Made by a program: the position numbers and the translations under genes. This document shows positions 44,575 through 56,360 of a stretch of DNA of 64,000 nucleotides, piece by piece; position 1 is the first letter of the stretch, and every line of letters begins with the position of its first letter. Origin of the DNA: Labia minor (Eukaryota; Arthropoda; Insecta; Dermaptera; Spongiphoridae); contig OY720350.1 in the NCBI GenBank assembly GCA_963082975.1, forward strand, positions 40,107,851 to 40,171,850, in the 5' to 3' direction. The notes under the pieces were generated by a model. That model saw nothing but the letters and a program-made list of their open reading frames with translations, searched no databases and was not told the DNA's origin.

Positions 44575-44582
44575 CTTTAAAT

Positions 44583-45612
44583 AAATGTATTCTTTGCAAA
44601 CTTAAATAAAATATTGTTTTAAGAATATCCCGGTCGTGTCAGAGAATATTAATAAATATCACATATTAGTTTGATAAAGAATATAAAAATATTAATATTT
44701 ATTCTACACAGAAAATTATTAGAACATGATCAAATATCATTAAAATTATTTAATTTATTGTAAAAGTTTTCATTTTATGAGATCATACTTATTAAATATT
44801 TAAATAGAAATAATAGTTTCTTTAATTATTATCAAATTATTTAAAAAAAAAATCTCATATTTATAGAATATATATGGTATGTTCATAATAATGATATAAA
44901 TAATAATATAATAATAATATATTATAGTTTGTAGGTATAATATAATAAATATAATTATGTTTATGGGTAATATTTTCGAATGATAACTTAGTTAGTATAA
45001 TGTTTTGATTTAAATATTAACGTCTGCAATTAATTACATTAAATAAATTAAATTACATGTAATACATGTAATTTTAGATATATATTCTAGATATATAGTA
45101 GACCAACAATTTTTGTTAGTATAATAATGATAAATCTTGTGTAATTATTGTAGGTATGTAAAAATTATTAAACGGTGATAAGAAATACAAGCAGTATAAA
45201 GAAGTGACTTTTTCAAAGTATAGTGGAGGATGCTGAAGAAAAATCAAGAGCACACAGGGGAGCAGGGACAGTCATTACACATTTATATATGAGACCTCTG
45301 GATTGAAAAAAATCATTAAGATTTTTATCCTAAAATTATTTTTTTAAACTTTTTTCACTATAGCTTCATTGAAATATATATATATATATATATATATATG
45401 TGATTTTTATTAATAAAATTAATTCTGAGGCTAAGACAATATTTTTGAAATTTTCAATTCATGAATCTTAATCTAATCAATTACAGAGAAAAATTGTATA
45501 AGTATAATAGTATATATATATTAGTAAAATAATTGTTATTTAGGTATAATCTTATGATATTTACAATTCTACTTTCACTTAAATGCATTGAAATGTTGAA
45601 TCTCAATCTATA
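44583..45612. other. AT-rich sequence with (TA)n
   Basis: A TA microsatellite at about 45374-45399. Nothing else supported. Confidence 0.55.
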
Positions 45613-46153
45613 GGTTGTTTGGAAAATAATTTCGTTTTTTTTTGTTTCTTTTGAGAAACTGAAATACAATTTTCCTATAATGAATAAATATTTGCTAATT
45701 TGCTAAAACTAATCCAGATGATTTTTCTAACCTTTTCATTTGAAGGAAAGGTTTTACCGTTCAAAAAATCAACTAATGCCTTTATCGTGTCTTTATCAGT
45801 TTCAATCAACGACAGCAAAATTGCTGGATCCAAATTTTGCAAACCAGTTCTGGCACTAGAGTATTGTCAAAACATCTTCCGCATATATATTCGTAAATTT
45901 CTTTCTGGCTTGAACAACACTTTTACCTTTTTTATATGAAAAAAGTAAAATATGACGAAAATGCTACTTATTGCTCTCATCTTTACCAACCATAAAACTA
46001 CTACAAAGATTCAATTGAATTTTTTCACCCACAAGCATTGCTATATCAGCTCTTCAAACACATAATGAATATGTGGTTTAAGTGTGAACTTGTGTTCGAA
46101 AAAATATAATTCAATCCTCTGGTGGGAAAAACGAAAGTACTTTCCGGACAACC
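45613..46153 (-). mobile_element. Deleted mariner M5 (rosa-like ends)
   Basis: Terminal repeats GGTTGTTTGGAAAATAATTT and, from the other end, GGTTGTCCGGAAAGTACTTT are flanked by TA. The minus strand holds only N-terminal transposase remnants: CQNWFAKFGSSNF (recognition helix of the first helix-turn-helix), then DKDTIKALVDFL in another frame. The catalytic domain is gone. At 541 bp it is a non-autonomous derivative. The CQNWF motif and the ends resemble rosa/DD41D-type mariners; that label is from memory of the family. Confidence 0.75.
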
Positions 46154-47511
46154 TAATAATTTCATAAATATTAATTTAAAAATATAGACATGTTAAATTT
46201 CCTTTTGTAATTATTTTTATTGTAAATTATAAATGTATAATTAAAAGACTTGCAAAGGACAAAACAAAACTTTTTTCTTTTATTCATTTATAATTTCTTA
46301 ATTAAATATCACTCCGAGTTATTTGTCGTTGATAAAATATAAGAGGCATTCAAATGTACGCTAAGCTTTGTCTCCAACCATCAGACTAGGGGAAAGGAAC
46401 GAGTAAATATAAAAAAAAAAAAAAAAAATTAAAAAAGACATGAAAATAAAATTAATCGTATAATATAATTTTCTACTTCCATCCGTATTCCATTCCCCTT
46501 CCACTCCCTTTTTCCACTCACTACGAATAAAATTTCGTAAGTATAAACAGGGATAGGATGAATGAATAAATAAATTTAAAAAATAAAAAATGAGTTTCTT
46601 TCGTGTTGTGTTTAAATTCAAATTAACTTCTTTTTAATTTTAATTTGCATGCATTCGATGTGGTTTTCATTTAGATCAAAATGTTACATGGAGAAAGCAT
46701 TAAAATGTGTCTTTATTTAAATGGAGATTGTGAAGATAATACGGATAATGTTCCCACAGATGATAAGAAAAAATAGATGTAGAAAGTAAAAGAGAAAGAT
46801 GCTAGCCATATGAAAATGGAAACAAATGAAAGGGAAAAGAATAGAAAACGAAAATAAATTATTTTAAAAAATGAAAGTATATATATATATACGGTATATA
46901 ATGAAAAAGGAGACAAAGGAGTATTTACAAAAATGAAAAATGAATGTTTTAAGCTAAAATTTAATATTATTTACCCCCGTCGTATATAATATAAGATAAG
47001 ACGTACAAGTTTATAATGAAAATGAAAGAAACATAATATATATATATATATTTAAAGCAGAACTTGACTATTTAATGTGATTAATTCAAGAAAAATTTAT
47101 TTAACACAGGCCTTTCTATTCATTTCTTCTATTCATTTTTATATCATATCATGATTATTCAATTTTTATTCACTAATTTACTCAGAAATTTGTTACTTTT
47201 TTTAATCTTATTCTGCATTTAACTTTATTTTTCATCCTTAACCTAATACCTATTTATTATTAGTATAATAATTACTTATTTACTTTTAAATTTCCATTAA
47301 AAATTTTAATTTTAATTAATTTTTTTGTATGTTTAGAGATTAAAAATTTCATACTTTACCATGTTATTTTATAAAAATAACCACAGACCATAAATTAATT
47401 GATCATAAGTTTCAAATATATTTGATCTCCATTTCGGATGATTAATTGATAAATTTGTGAAAGGAAAAGCAGATGATATAATTTATTATTCCTACTTCTA
47501 ACATTAGTTAA
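46154..47511. other. AT-rich sequence, nothing recognised
   Basis: An A17 run near 46411-46428. The minus-strand frames at 46361 and 46713 are Phe/Ile/Ser-rich products of A-rich DNA. Confidence 0.55.
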
Positions 47512-48108
47512 AATTAGCTGGAGTGTCTCCACTCGACTATCTCGCAATTTGAATAGGATTAAATAACATAATATATTATATTTAAATTAAATTTAATTAA
47601 TTATAAATTATAAATAATAAATATTAAACCAGCGCGTGTTTGGCTTTTTGTTGATGGCACCACGTCACATGTTGGAGCGTGAGATTTGCAGTGTTAAAAA
47701 ATTAATTCTTGTAATTTCAGCGAATCAATCAAGCTGAAATTCTATATATAGCAGTTTTATACAATTATTAATCATTTGAAAAATTATCAAATCTATATCT
47801 TTATTTTTACGGACACTTTAGAGGAAAAAAAATCAAAACGTTGTATGTAATGACCCTCTTCCGGTTGAGCTACATTTCTCAAAATTTGATAGAAAACTAC
47901 GAATTTTGAATAATGCTCATGTACCAAATTTCATCATTCTAGCTCAAACCGTTTTTGCGTAATCTTGGTTACATACATACATACACACACACACAGACAT
48001 TTTTCTCAACCTTAGTGAAAATGATTCAGGAACCTTCAAAACATAAAAACATCAAAATCTCGACATCGAAAATTTTCGTGATCGCAATACTATCTCTTAC
48101 GAGATAGT
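47512..48108 (-). mobile_element. HINE-like family B, copy B7 (complete)
   Basis: Plus-strand order: AATTAGCTGGAGTGTCTCC (tail hairpin), CTATCTCGC inverted repeat, body (GGCACCACGTCACATG, CCCTCTTCCGGTTGAGC), an ACAC microsatellite, leader, and ACGAGATAGT (48099-48108). Both ends are present. Confidence 0.9.
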
Positions 48109-48362
48109 AAAAATACAAAAAAATACATGCTATATGAAATTAAAATAATAACCTTAACAGGACCTTTTGTAGTTCTTATCTATTATCGTATGATAATCGA
48201 AGTTAGACTTGACCCATCCTTGAGGCAAAATGACGAGCTCAAAGAAGTGTTGGCAATATAAAGGTAAAATATAAGAGGATTGAAAAGGATAGAAGAAATT
48301 GGATGTAAATTTTTCAGAATTACACAAAAGTACTTAATATATAGGTATATATTATTTTATCT

Positions 48363-48440
48363 ATAATCGAGGGTGTCAACTATCTGCTAATTCATCCAGC
48401 ATATTCACCAGATTTAGTCCTCATAAGCTATTTTTACTTT
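48363..48440 (+). pseudogene. Mariner third-Asp motif relic M6
   Basis: The plus strand reads VNYLLIHPAYSPDLVLISYF then YFP, a decayed form of the mariner LLPHPPYSPDLAPSDYFLFP motif with its catalytic Asp still present. The frame runs straight into the family-C element, which therefore inserted in or beside this relic. No other transposase part is recognised. Confidence 0.6.
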
Positions 48441-48598
48441 CCCGCATACTTCGTATAAGGGAAGTATTGGAATCGTCAAAAATTTCGACTTCGAGATTTC
48501 GATAGATCTTGACGTTTTAGACCTCCCTGAGTCGGAAAATACCATTTTTCGAATTATGTCTGTGTGTGTGTATGTATGTATGTATGTATGTATGTATG

Positions 48599-48629
<31 letters not shown>

Positions 48630-49556
48630 TGTCTGTAAGCAAATTTACTCAAAAACTAATCAAGCTAGGACTTCGAAATTTGGTACACCGATATTATTCA
48701 CAGTTTGTAGATTTCTATCAAAATTTCGTCAAAATCGGTTAACCGGAAGTGGTACTTTACCTACACTGGTTGCGTTTACCTTTCAAGTAAAGTACCAGTT
48801 TGCTTCGAGATATTTGCTTCATATTTTGTATATAGATTTAAAAATATGAAAAAAATTGAGATACCAAATTTCATCATGATCTGACTACCGGAAGTGACAT
48901 TTTTTTACCTATACAAGTAGCGTTTCCTTTTTACCGACCGACGATAGTAAGGGAGGTATTGTTTTCACACCAAATTTCACCTGTGGATATTTTTAGGTAC
49001 ATATCTCCACGAATCATGCATTTTCTTAACAGAAAAAAGTATTTTTAGCATGATGTCTGTCCGTCCATCTGTATAGATGTGTACAGCCTGAACGGCTAAA
49101 CGGATTTTGATGAAATTTGGTATATTTACTTAATACATCAGTAGGATGAATTGATCAACTTTTAGTGCAAATCCGGAAACCGGAAGTGCTAGTATTGCCG
49201 ATCGAAGAGAGGAAGTGAAGGGTTATTTTCATATCAAATTTCACGTGAGGACATATCTCCACGTGTTATGCACTTTGTATTGGTTTTATCCTTGAGAAAA
49301 ATCATCTTCATTAGTTTTTTCTTAATTTAAAATTATATGACGTCACCCAGCACTTCATGACGTCACAGCCAGCCCTTATATATTATAAATAAAATAAAAT
49401 TAAAAATATTTATATTATATCCATATCTGTTTTTTTTTTACATTTAAAATATCAGTTAACCGGAAGTAGCACTTTATTACATTCTAAATATTCATTCACA
49501 ACTCTTTATACCTATTTATATGCGGGAAAGTCTAGGGGAGGACACTCCCGCTTATT
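48437..49556 (+). mobile_element. HINE-like family C, hosting a family A element
   Basis: Left inverted repeat CTTTCCCGCATA (48437-48448) and right TATGCGGGAAAG (49519-49530) are exactly complementary. The tail hairpin GGGAG-GACA-CTCCC (49536-49549) is followed by GCTTATTT. Inside are ATGTCTGTGTGTG plus a long (ATGT)n microsatellite (48557-48628) and the core CAAGCTAGGACTTCGAAATTTGGTACACC. A family-A copy interrupts it from 48933. Without that insert it is about 610 bp. Same layout as A and B, but unrelated end sequences. Confidence 0.85.
48933..49440 (+). mobile_element. HINE-like family A, copy A5, nested in family C
   Basis: It starts ACCGACCGACGATAGTAAGG within the family-C body. The second monomer starts near 49198 (GCCGATCGAAGAGAGG). 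Two perfect CRE palindromes lie at 49338-49345 and 49358-49365. The 3' inverted repeat and hairpin are missing, and the family-C sequence resumes near 49440. Confidence 0.82.
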
Positions 49557-50400
49557 TATTTTAAAAAATAAAGAAATAGCTCGAAAGCTTGATAAGCAGA
49601 TGAAATTCACTTTATAAATGACCAAGTTCAATGGACATTATCGTAAACTGCTTACTCAAGATAATACAATGATATATAAACAGATGACAATTTTCGCATT
49701 TGAAGATTTTAAAAGATTTTAAAGAAATTCATTAAACTTCTTTTATTATATTTGAATTAATTATAATTATTATATTAATAATAAATATTGTTCAGTAAAT
49801 TTACATAAAATATTTTATTTTTATATTGTATTATTTTCAAAAGTGTATAGAATAATAATAGATTCAATAAATTTATTTCAAACTATAATGAATTCTATAA
49901 TTCTATAATAATTTAATTTAATAATATGACTTCGAATTTTATTTTAAATGAGTAAAAAATTATGCATATTTTCATAATCATAATCCACAATACATGATTT
50001 ATAATTTATCAGGTTATAATGGAATTATTCTATTTATATAATATTTTTAGTTTATAATGATCAATAGAAAGGATAATTATTATAATTAATATATATGGCA
50101 GACCAATATTGGAAAATATATCTAATATAATAAATTATTAATATTCCCATCAAATCTGAAAGCTTTATCTCGTAAATCTTTTAATATGATCTGAATTTTC
50201 AATATTTTATATCTCTGTTGAAAACATTTAAAAGCATCAATATTTTGAAATAATAGTAGAGTATTAGTAAATGTGAAAAAATAAAATATATAACTAAAGA
50301 ATTTTTTTTGAAATTGTATTTAACAAATTGATTTAAGTAGAATTTTTTATTCTTGTAATACTTGTAAGTTTTGTTTTTCAATTTTTAAATTTAATAATTT
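49557..50400. other. AT-rich sequence, nothing recognised
   Basis: No supported feature. Confidence 0.5.
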
Positions 50401-50412
50401 GAAAGTAAAATA

Positions 50413-50658
50413 GAGTGTTAGCTAACTATGTTTAACCACATTCTCATGGTCGCGGGTAAAAGTCCCAGAATTTCTCTAGTTGCAGACAACCTAACACCCA
50501 GGATTAAAATTGGAATGCTACTTGATAAAAAGTAGCGCCTCCGTTCAAGAAAATCAAGGTAGAGGTTGATAGGATCCGTTCTACAAATCATAGGAAACCT
50601 AATTAAAATAACCGACTTAATATGCGCTGTCCTTGCGTAGGATGTACAAAAGTCAGCG
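50413..50658 (+). mobile_element. SINE family S1, older copy
   Basis: A diverged relative of the SINE at 58.4 kb. It shares CTCATGGTCGCGGGTAAAAGTCCC (decayed B box), TAGCGCCTCCGTTCAAG, AAAATCAAGGTAGAGGTTGA, CCGTTCTACAAATCATAGGA and TGTCCTTGCGTAGGATGTAC. It is flanked by GAAAGTAAAATA (50401-50412) and GAATGTAAAATA (50659-50670), a 12-bp target duplication with one mismatch. Non-coding. Confidence 0.82.
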
Positions 50659-50670
50659 GAATGTAAAATA

Positions 50671-51570
50671 TTTATTTATGAATTTATGAGTACAGTTTTT
50701 AAAATAAATCATACATTTTTTGATATTATAGTTTTTTTTTTTTGGATTGTTGCCATCATATTATTTTTTTAAAAACTCTTAAATCATTTTTAGATAATTA
50801 AAGAATTTTACATATTTCTAAAAGAATTTAAATGAAAAGTTTCTCCAAATGTCAAATTTATTCTCTCTATGAATAGAGGATGTGAAAGTTTCTTGTGGGT
50901 TTTATATAAATTGTTATTTTGATTATTCATAATTTTATATTTTGTGTTTGTGTTTGGTTTTATCAACTTGTCTATTATAATTTTCCAAAAAGAGTCCAAA
51001 AAAGAACGAGAATGTAGGAGGATGGGTGGATGATATGTGAATCGTAGAAAACAAAGCCAATCGAAAACATCAAAGCGTTTGTATTATTTCTTTTTTATTA
51101 TTATTATTATTTTCGATAACATTACCATTTGGTTCGTGACGATGGAATGAACAAAATAAAGAAAGGAAAAGAAAACAAAATAAAAAAAAGAGATTTCATC
51201 TTCTTTTTTTTTTTTTAAACGGAATTTCTTTTTTTATGTCGTTCAAATGGATGAGAGGGAGGTCTCGTTTTTGACCCCATCGATAACGAGAACAGAAAAT
51301 AACAGAGGAATGAAGTAGTATGATTAAATATCAAAATGTTACACAAAATGAACTCCTAAGTTCCTTCTCTCGAAAAAATAAAAACAAAGAAAATGAATGA
51401 CAAATCATAAAATCTAAATCCAACAGATAGTTAAATGGCAAGAATTAATTTGAGTTTTTTTTTATAAATAAAATAGAATCAACTTTTTCCTAAATATAAA
51501 GTGTTATTTTTTTCATTTAATATACTACAAATACATTTATTATTATATATTATATATGTATTAATATAAC
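50671..51570. other. AT-rich sequence, unassigned
   Basis: A less AT-biased patch at 50995-51310 (GAATGTAGGAGGATGGGTGG, CTCGTTTTTGACCCCATCG) has no match elsewhere. Confidence 0.45.
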
Positions 51571-51655
51571 AGTACCTGGAACACTGAGCTACATCTCGAC
51601 CCTTTAAATATTGATATACAATTCTTTAATTATTTATTACAATTATTAAATGTTA
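51571..51655 (+). repeat. Family E module Y copy
   Basis: TACCTGGAACACTGAGCTAC, TCTCGACCCTTTAAATATTG and TTCTTTAATTATTTATTACA match the module at 3563-3660 and 3745-3830. Confidence 0.6.
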
Positions 51656-51917
51656 CATCATTGCATCAATCTGATTAAAATGAATGGAACTTGGGGTCCT
51701 AAATAATAATAAATAATAAATAATATTTTATTGAAAAAATATTAAAAATTATAAAACTACCTAAAAATTAATTAATAAAAAAAAAATGAATAAATAAATA
51801 TAAATTAGTAATTTAATAAAAAATAAAAGCGAAAATAGATAAAAAAAAAACATAAAATTAACTAATAAAAATTTATAAGAATTAACAAAAATTAAACGAC
51901 AAAACAGATTAAATTGG

Positions 51918-52374
51918 TGATGAAATTTGGTATATTTACTTAATGAATCAGTATGATGAATTGATCAACTTTTGGTGCAAATCCGGAAACCGGAAGTGGT
52001 AGTATTAGCGATCGACGATAGGAAGGGAAGGATTATTTTCTCACCAAATTTCACATGAGGAGATTTTTTACATATCACCACGAATCATGCACTTTGTATT
52101 GGTTTTATTCTCGAGAAAAATCATCTTTTTTAGTTTTTTCTTAATTTAAAATCATATGACGTCATCCATCCATTCATGACGTCACAGCCTGGTCTTACAT
52201 ATATATTAGAAATAAAATAAAATTAAAAATATTTATATTTATTATTTATGTATCCATATCTGTTTTTTATAACATTAATAGATATATTAAAATTGTTTGA
52301 AATTTTGCTTCTGTAGCTGGAAATTAATTTACTTCAAACCGTCGGTCGGTTCGGACCTGGCCACAAGACAACTT
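51918..52374 (+). mobile_element. HINE-like family A, copy A6 (5'-truncated)
   Basis: It starts inside the core at GATGAAATTTGGTATATTTA, then the second monomer AGCGATCGACGATAGGAAGG, and twin CRE palindromes at 52157-52164 and 52177-52184. The 3' inverted repeat ACCGTCGGTCGGT is at 52338-52350. The tail stem is decayed (GACCTG/CAAGAC). It ends CAACTTATTT. Confidence 0.85.
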
Positions 52375-53737
52375 ATTTTAGATTATAAGATTAAATTATA
52401 ATTTATATATATATATAGATATACATGTAAAAGAGCTTAGTAATCAGTTTCAATTTTCCATAAATATTAATATAATTATTTCCTCAATTAAGAATGGAGA
52501 AAGTATGAGTAGGGATTCTATTTCCTGAAGTAGATTTATTTCCATTTATGAAACCATTAATAAAGAAAATAACATAATTAAATCAAATGCTTTATAATTA
52601 TTTTAAAACTATATTTAAAAGAAAATGCATTATATATGTTTATTAATATAATGATAATGTGTTATGGTTTTGTGTACCTACATACAGATAAATGAAAGTA
52701 TATATAATTGAATGCATAATCATTGCTATTTTCCTAAGGGATGTTTTTGAAATTGTTCACATCTCTAGTTAATTATAGATGATTTATCAAACATTTTTAG
52801 CAATCTATTTATGGTGTATTTTGAAAACGATATTATGAACAACGATGATAGGTTTATTCAAATTCAAATCGGACTGTTCGATTTCAATGAGCCAGAAATT
52901 ATTTATTCAGATGTATAGAATCTAATCAGTGATAGCCATGCTGTTATCATTTAACCATTTATGATTCATATGTAATGATATTTATTAGCAATTGATATTA
53001 GAAGAGTGAATCGCATCAAAAGCTCAAAATAAATAAAAAAAAATAGACAAAAGATTAAACTACATTCTTTATTTATCTGTACATAAATATTTACCCATAT
53101 CCCCTCTCCTCTTCTCCTTACCTCTCTCTCTCTATATATATATAATTTATTTATTTATTTTCGTGTAAAATACAATTTATATATATATCCTCTCGAGAAA
53201 ATAAAATAAAATTGAATCAAGAGGATTAGAAAAAAAAACGAAGGTTTTATTTTACTAAGAGTTGTTCTTGTTGTTGTTGGTAGTGGTGTTGTTTTTTTCA
53301 CACGATTCATCTTAAAAAATCTCTTGAGACGAGTTGTTTTCTGCACTTGTATTTAGACCATCCAACCTTTTCAATTTTTGTCAATTTCTTTTCTCTATCT
53401 AAAATTCTTTCGTCTTTTTTTTATCTTTCTTCTATATTTTATTTATTTATTTATTTTTTTTTTATTTTTTTACCTTTATTTCATTTTTGGCAAGGGTTTT
53501 ATTTATAACGAGAATAAAATTGTTATTGTTAATGGATAATGATGGTGATCAATTTATATATATATATCTATATATATAATTTTGTTATAGAGAAGAGTAG
53601 GAATTGTTGTCTAATTTCTCATTTATTTATTTATTTGAAAAATGTATCAAAGCTAAAAATATTATGGTCATCTTTATAAGCAGAGAAGTGAATATATTTG
53701 TTCTATGTGCATTTCTATTCTATCTATTTGTCATACT
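52375..53737. other. AT-rich sequence, nothing recognised
   Basis: Contains short TA and TTTA runs. It ends at the target sequence ATCTAGGG. Confidence 0.5.
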
Positions 53738-53745
53738 ATCTAGGG

Positions 53746-54053
53746 CAGGGATGTCCATCCTTTTAATTTAATGGGCCACATCGCAAACTTAAATATTTAA
53801 CTGGGTCGCAAAATTACCAGAATATGTTAAGCCTAGCTAGTGAATGTCTCAAAACTTATGGAGATTTTTGGGGATAGAGGTGGTTTTTTGTTTTTGAATG
53901 TTGCAGCCTTTTTTTTATAGCCTCGAAGTTATAGGTCGCTTGCCGGACTGTGAGTTCTTTAAAATTTAACTCCAAAATGAGTCGATAGTGGGCCGCATCA
54001 AAACTTTGAGTGGGCCGCAATGCGGCCCGCGGGCCGCGTGTTGGACATCCCTG
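53746..54053. mobile_element. hAT MITE with perfect TSD, 308 bp
   Basis: The left end CAGGGATGTCCATCC and the right end (reverse complement CAGGGATGTCCAACACG) form strong hAT inverted repeats flanked by identical ATCTAGGG (53738-53745 and 54054-54061). GCAATGCGGCCCGCGGGCCG precedes the right end, like the MITE at 44.2 kb. No coding capacity. Confidence 0.93.
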
Positions 54054-54061
54054 ATCTAGGG

Positions 54062-55501
54062 TGAATGTAAAACTATTTTCAAATGTTCCGAACTACTTTA
54101 AGTATATTAGTGTAAAATTTTGTAATGTAATTGAATTCATGGTCCCTGCTGAAGTAAAAATGGACCTAGTGGCCCATTGTAAATATCAGTGGTGTAAAAA
54201 AAACACAAGTTTTCGTCCAATGTGTATCGATACGATATCTAAACCCTACATATTGTAACTTTTTATTATGGGGTTGAGGAAATTTACAAAATTAAACCAA
54301 TAACTTTGGACGCACTGAAGAAATGCATCCGCAATACCCTTACTGTAGTCTCCGAGGTTAAAAACACTCGAACAAAATGTTAGTGTTTACGCAGAATTTA
54401 AATATAATATAAAAATTGAATACTCCATAACAAAATTTGTTTTATTAAAATATGATAATAATTAAAAAAAAAAGTGTTGTTGATTTTTTTCCCATCCTTT
54501 ATATTTAATGACACTTTTAATTTTTATTATCATAATTGTGCAACTCAGAAGCCAGAACCGATTAACTCCAATTTTTAAAATTTTGCTAGTAATGTAATGT
54601 AATCTGCAACATATGAAGTGAATAATGAACTTGATAATCTTAATATTGCAATGCAATATACTTTTTTCTGTAATCAATAATCCTGAATTTTCTACAAGCT
54701 GTGAACTTTGGACTTCATTTTCTCAGTTTCTTTAAATGTGGAGATAATCGCTTTGCCTTCTGAGTGGCATATATATATATATATATTAACAACAACAAAA
54801 ATAAATTTTGAAAATAACCAAGGCTAATGAGTATTGTGCAAATATATTTTATTCAACAATTATTTCCGATAATTTAAAGTTATTTTTATTGAGTTAAAAT
54901 CTAACCAAAATAATAAAATGTATTTATAATTAGAAAGGTTTAAATTAATTGAAACATCATTCATTAGTTTTAATTGAAAAAAATAGAGGATGATTATAGT
55001 AATAATATATAAGTTAAGTCGGATATAATAAAATTGGAATTAAAGTTCAGAGGGCTTAAGAAAACCAAGGAACACCACTTGAATTAGATCCCCTAGAGGT
55101 TTCTAAACTTTTTTAATATCAATCTATAAAAATAACTTACATGTTCGCACATGGATGAGAAATGAGAAGAAAAATCAAATCAAACCAACTCTTACCTGAA
55201 AATAGAGAAAAAAATAAAATATTAGTAAATTATCTTATATATAGATATATATATATGTCAAAATAGACTAATATACATTATTTATTAATAATTCACACTT
55301 GTATAGAGCTGAGTTAGAAATTGAAATGACAAGATTGAAAACTCACCAAGTTTACAAAGATGTTATATTTATACAATTAATATTAATGTGTATATAAGTT
55401 ATTGATGTTTAGATAATTATATTTGTTATTATAAAAAAAATGATTTACATCATAGGGATAATTCTTATCAAAATTCCCTTATAACATTAACAATTTATAT
55501 C
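54062..55501. other. Mostly AT-rich sequence, unassigned
   Basis: The 65-codon frame beginning at 54061 includes the TSD base and reads FSNVPNYFKYISVKFCNVIE and AHCKYQWCKKNTSFRPM. I recognise no domain. The region 54100-54380 is somewhat GC-richer. A short TA run lies at 54768-54787. Confidence 0.4.
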
Positions 55502-55680
55502 TCTGTGGTCATCGAAAGTTCCAAATTTCCCTATTCTGAGTTACTTCCATCCAGATCCTATTCTCTCCTAACTCCCTCACGTCCCTTAAACATTGTATGC
55601 TCACCGCAACCTTGGTATTCAAACCGGACGCTTGCCCATTGGTCTTTCCACAAACAAGTTTCTTGATAGAAACAATATAA
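55502..55680 (-). pseudogene. LINE 3'-end relic, copy L7
   Basis: On the minus strand, KKLVCGKTNGQASGLNTKVA, then VRELGENRIWMEVTQNREIW, matches the L1/L3 C-terminal block (REMGENRDWKGVAQNRNTW). It is followed by AACTTTCGATGACCACAGAGAT, the family 3' end. Confidence 0.7.
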
Positions 55681-55817
55681 AAAAATACCATGTAACATAA
55701 ATATACATATATACTAATTATATTGTATACATATATATATATATATATATTCAGATGAAAAGTTATTCCCAGGTTCGTAGCCCAGGTCTAGACCAACATA
55801 TTTTAGTATCAGTGTTA
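55681..55817. other. AT-rich spacer with (TA)n
   Basis: Short TA tract near 55731-55750. Otherwise unassigned. Confidence 0.5.
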
Positions 55818-56070
55818 GTGCCAAGGATTCTTCAAAGCTTCAGAACACAGTAAGTGAGTAAGTCAAAGTTTACCCAACCATTTAACCCAAAATCTCAACT
55901 TTGAATCTTGATAAAACATACTAAGACTAAGAATCACAAAAATTACCTCTTAAAAAAACTCTTGAAAATGGCGCCGAAATGTGGAGACTCAAATCTCATA
56001 ATAAAATGTCAAAATAACCCGGGAAGAATTACTCATTATAATAAAAACATTCACGAAAACCTAAACAAAT
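55818..56070 (+). repeat. Penelope-like terminal unit P1
   Basis: Diverged direct copy of P3. It has CCAAGGATTCTTCAAAGCTT, AACCCAAAATCTCAAC, CTAAGACTAAGAATCAC, CTCTTGAAAATGGCGCCGAA and CACGAAAACCTAAACAAAT in the same order. The GAAACGTC segment is decayed. Non-coding. Confidence 0.65.
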
Positions 56071-56084
56071 ATATATATATATAT

Positions 56085-56321
56085 ATTATCAGATTTATCA
56101 GGGAAATAATCACGTATTTTTGAGAGATTGTTTTCTCGACGTTTCGGCACCCATTTTGGCGCCATTTTCAAGAGATTATTTAGGTGGGAGTATTTTTGGG
56201 ATTCTGGGTCTTAGTCTGTGTGACCAAGGATTAATATCAGGATTTTGGGTTGATAGGTTGAGTGGTTTTGTACTTACTGCGTTGCTGTAGAGCTCCGAAG
56301 AATCCTGGGCAATCCTGAGAC
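56085..56321 (-). repeat. Penelope-like unit P2, left arm of 237-bp palindrome
   Basis: Near-perfect reverse complement of 56361-56597. It includes, on the plus strand, TTCTCGACGTTTCGGCACCC and GGCGCCATTTTCAAGAG, the complement of a GAAACGTC hammerhead-type segment. Inverted terminal units are a known arrangement of Penelope-like retroelements. Confidence 0.75.
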
Positions 56322-56360
56322 CGGCACACGTCCGCACTGGACAACAGCCCGAGGCCAACT
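56322..56360. other. Palindrome spacer
   Basis: A 39-nt GC-rich spacer (CACACGTCCGCACTGG, CAGCCCGAGGCC) joins the two arms. Confidence 0.8.

Noticed and set aside
48556..48849. 97-codon frame starting with Met-Tyr-Val-Cys repeats
   Set aside because: The repeats are the translated (ATGT)n microsatellite of family C; the rest is the element's non-coding body.
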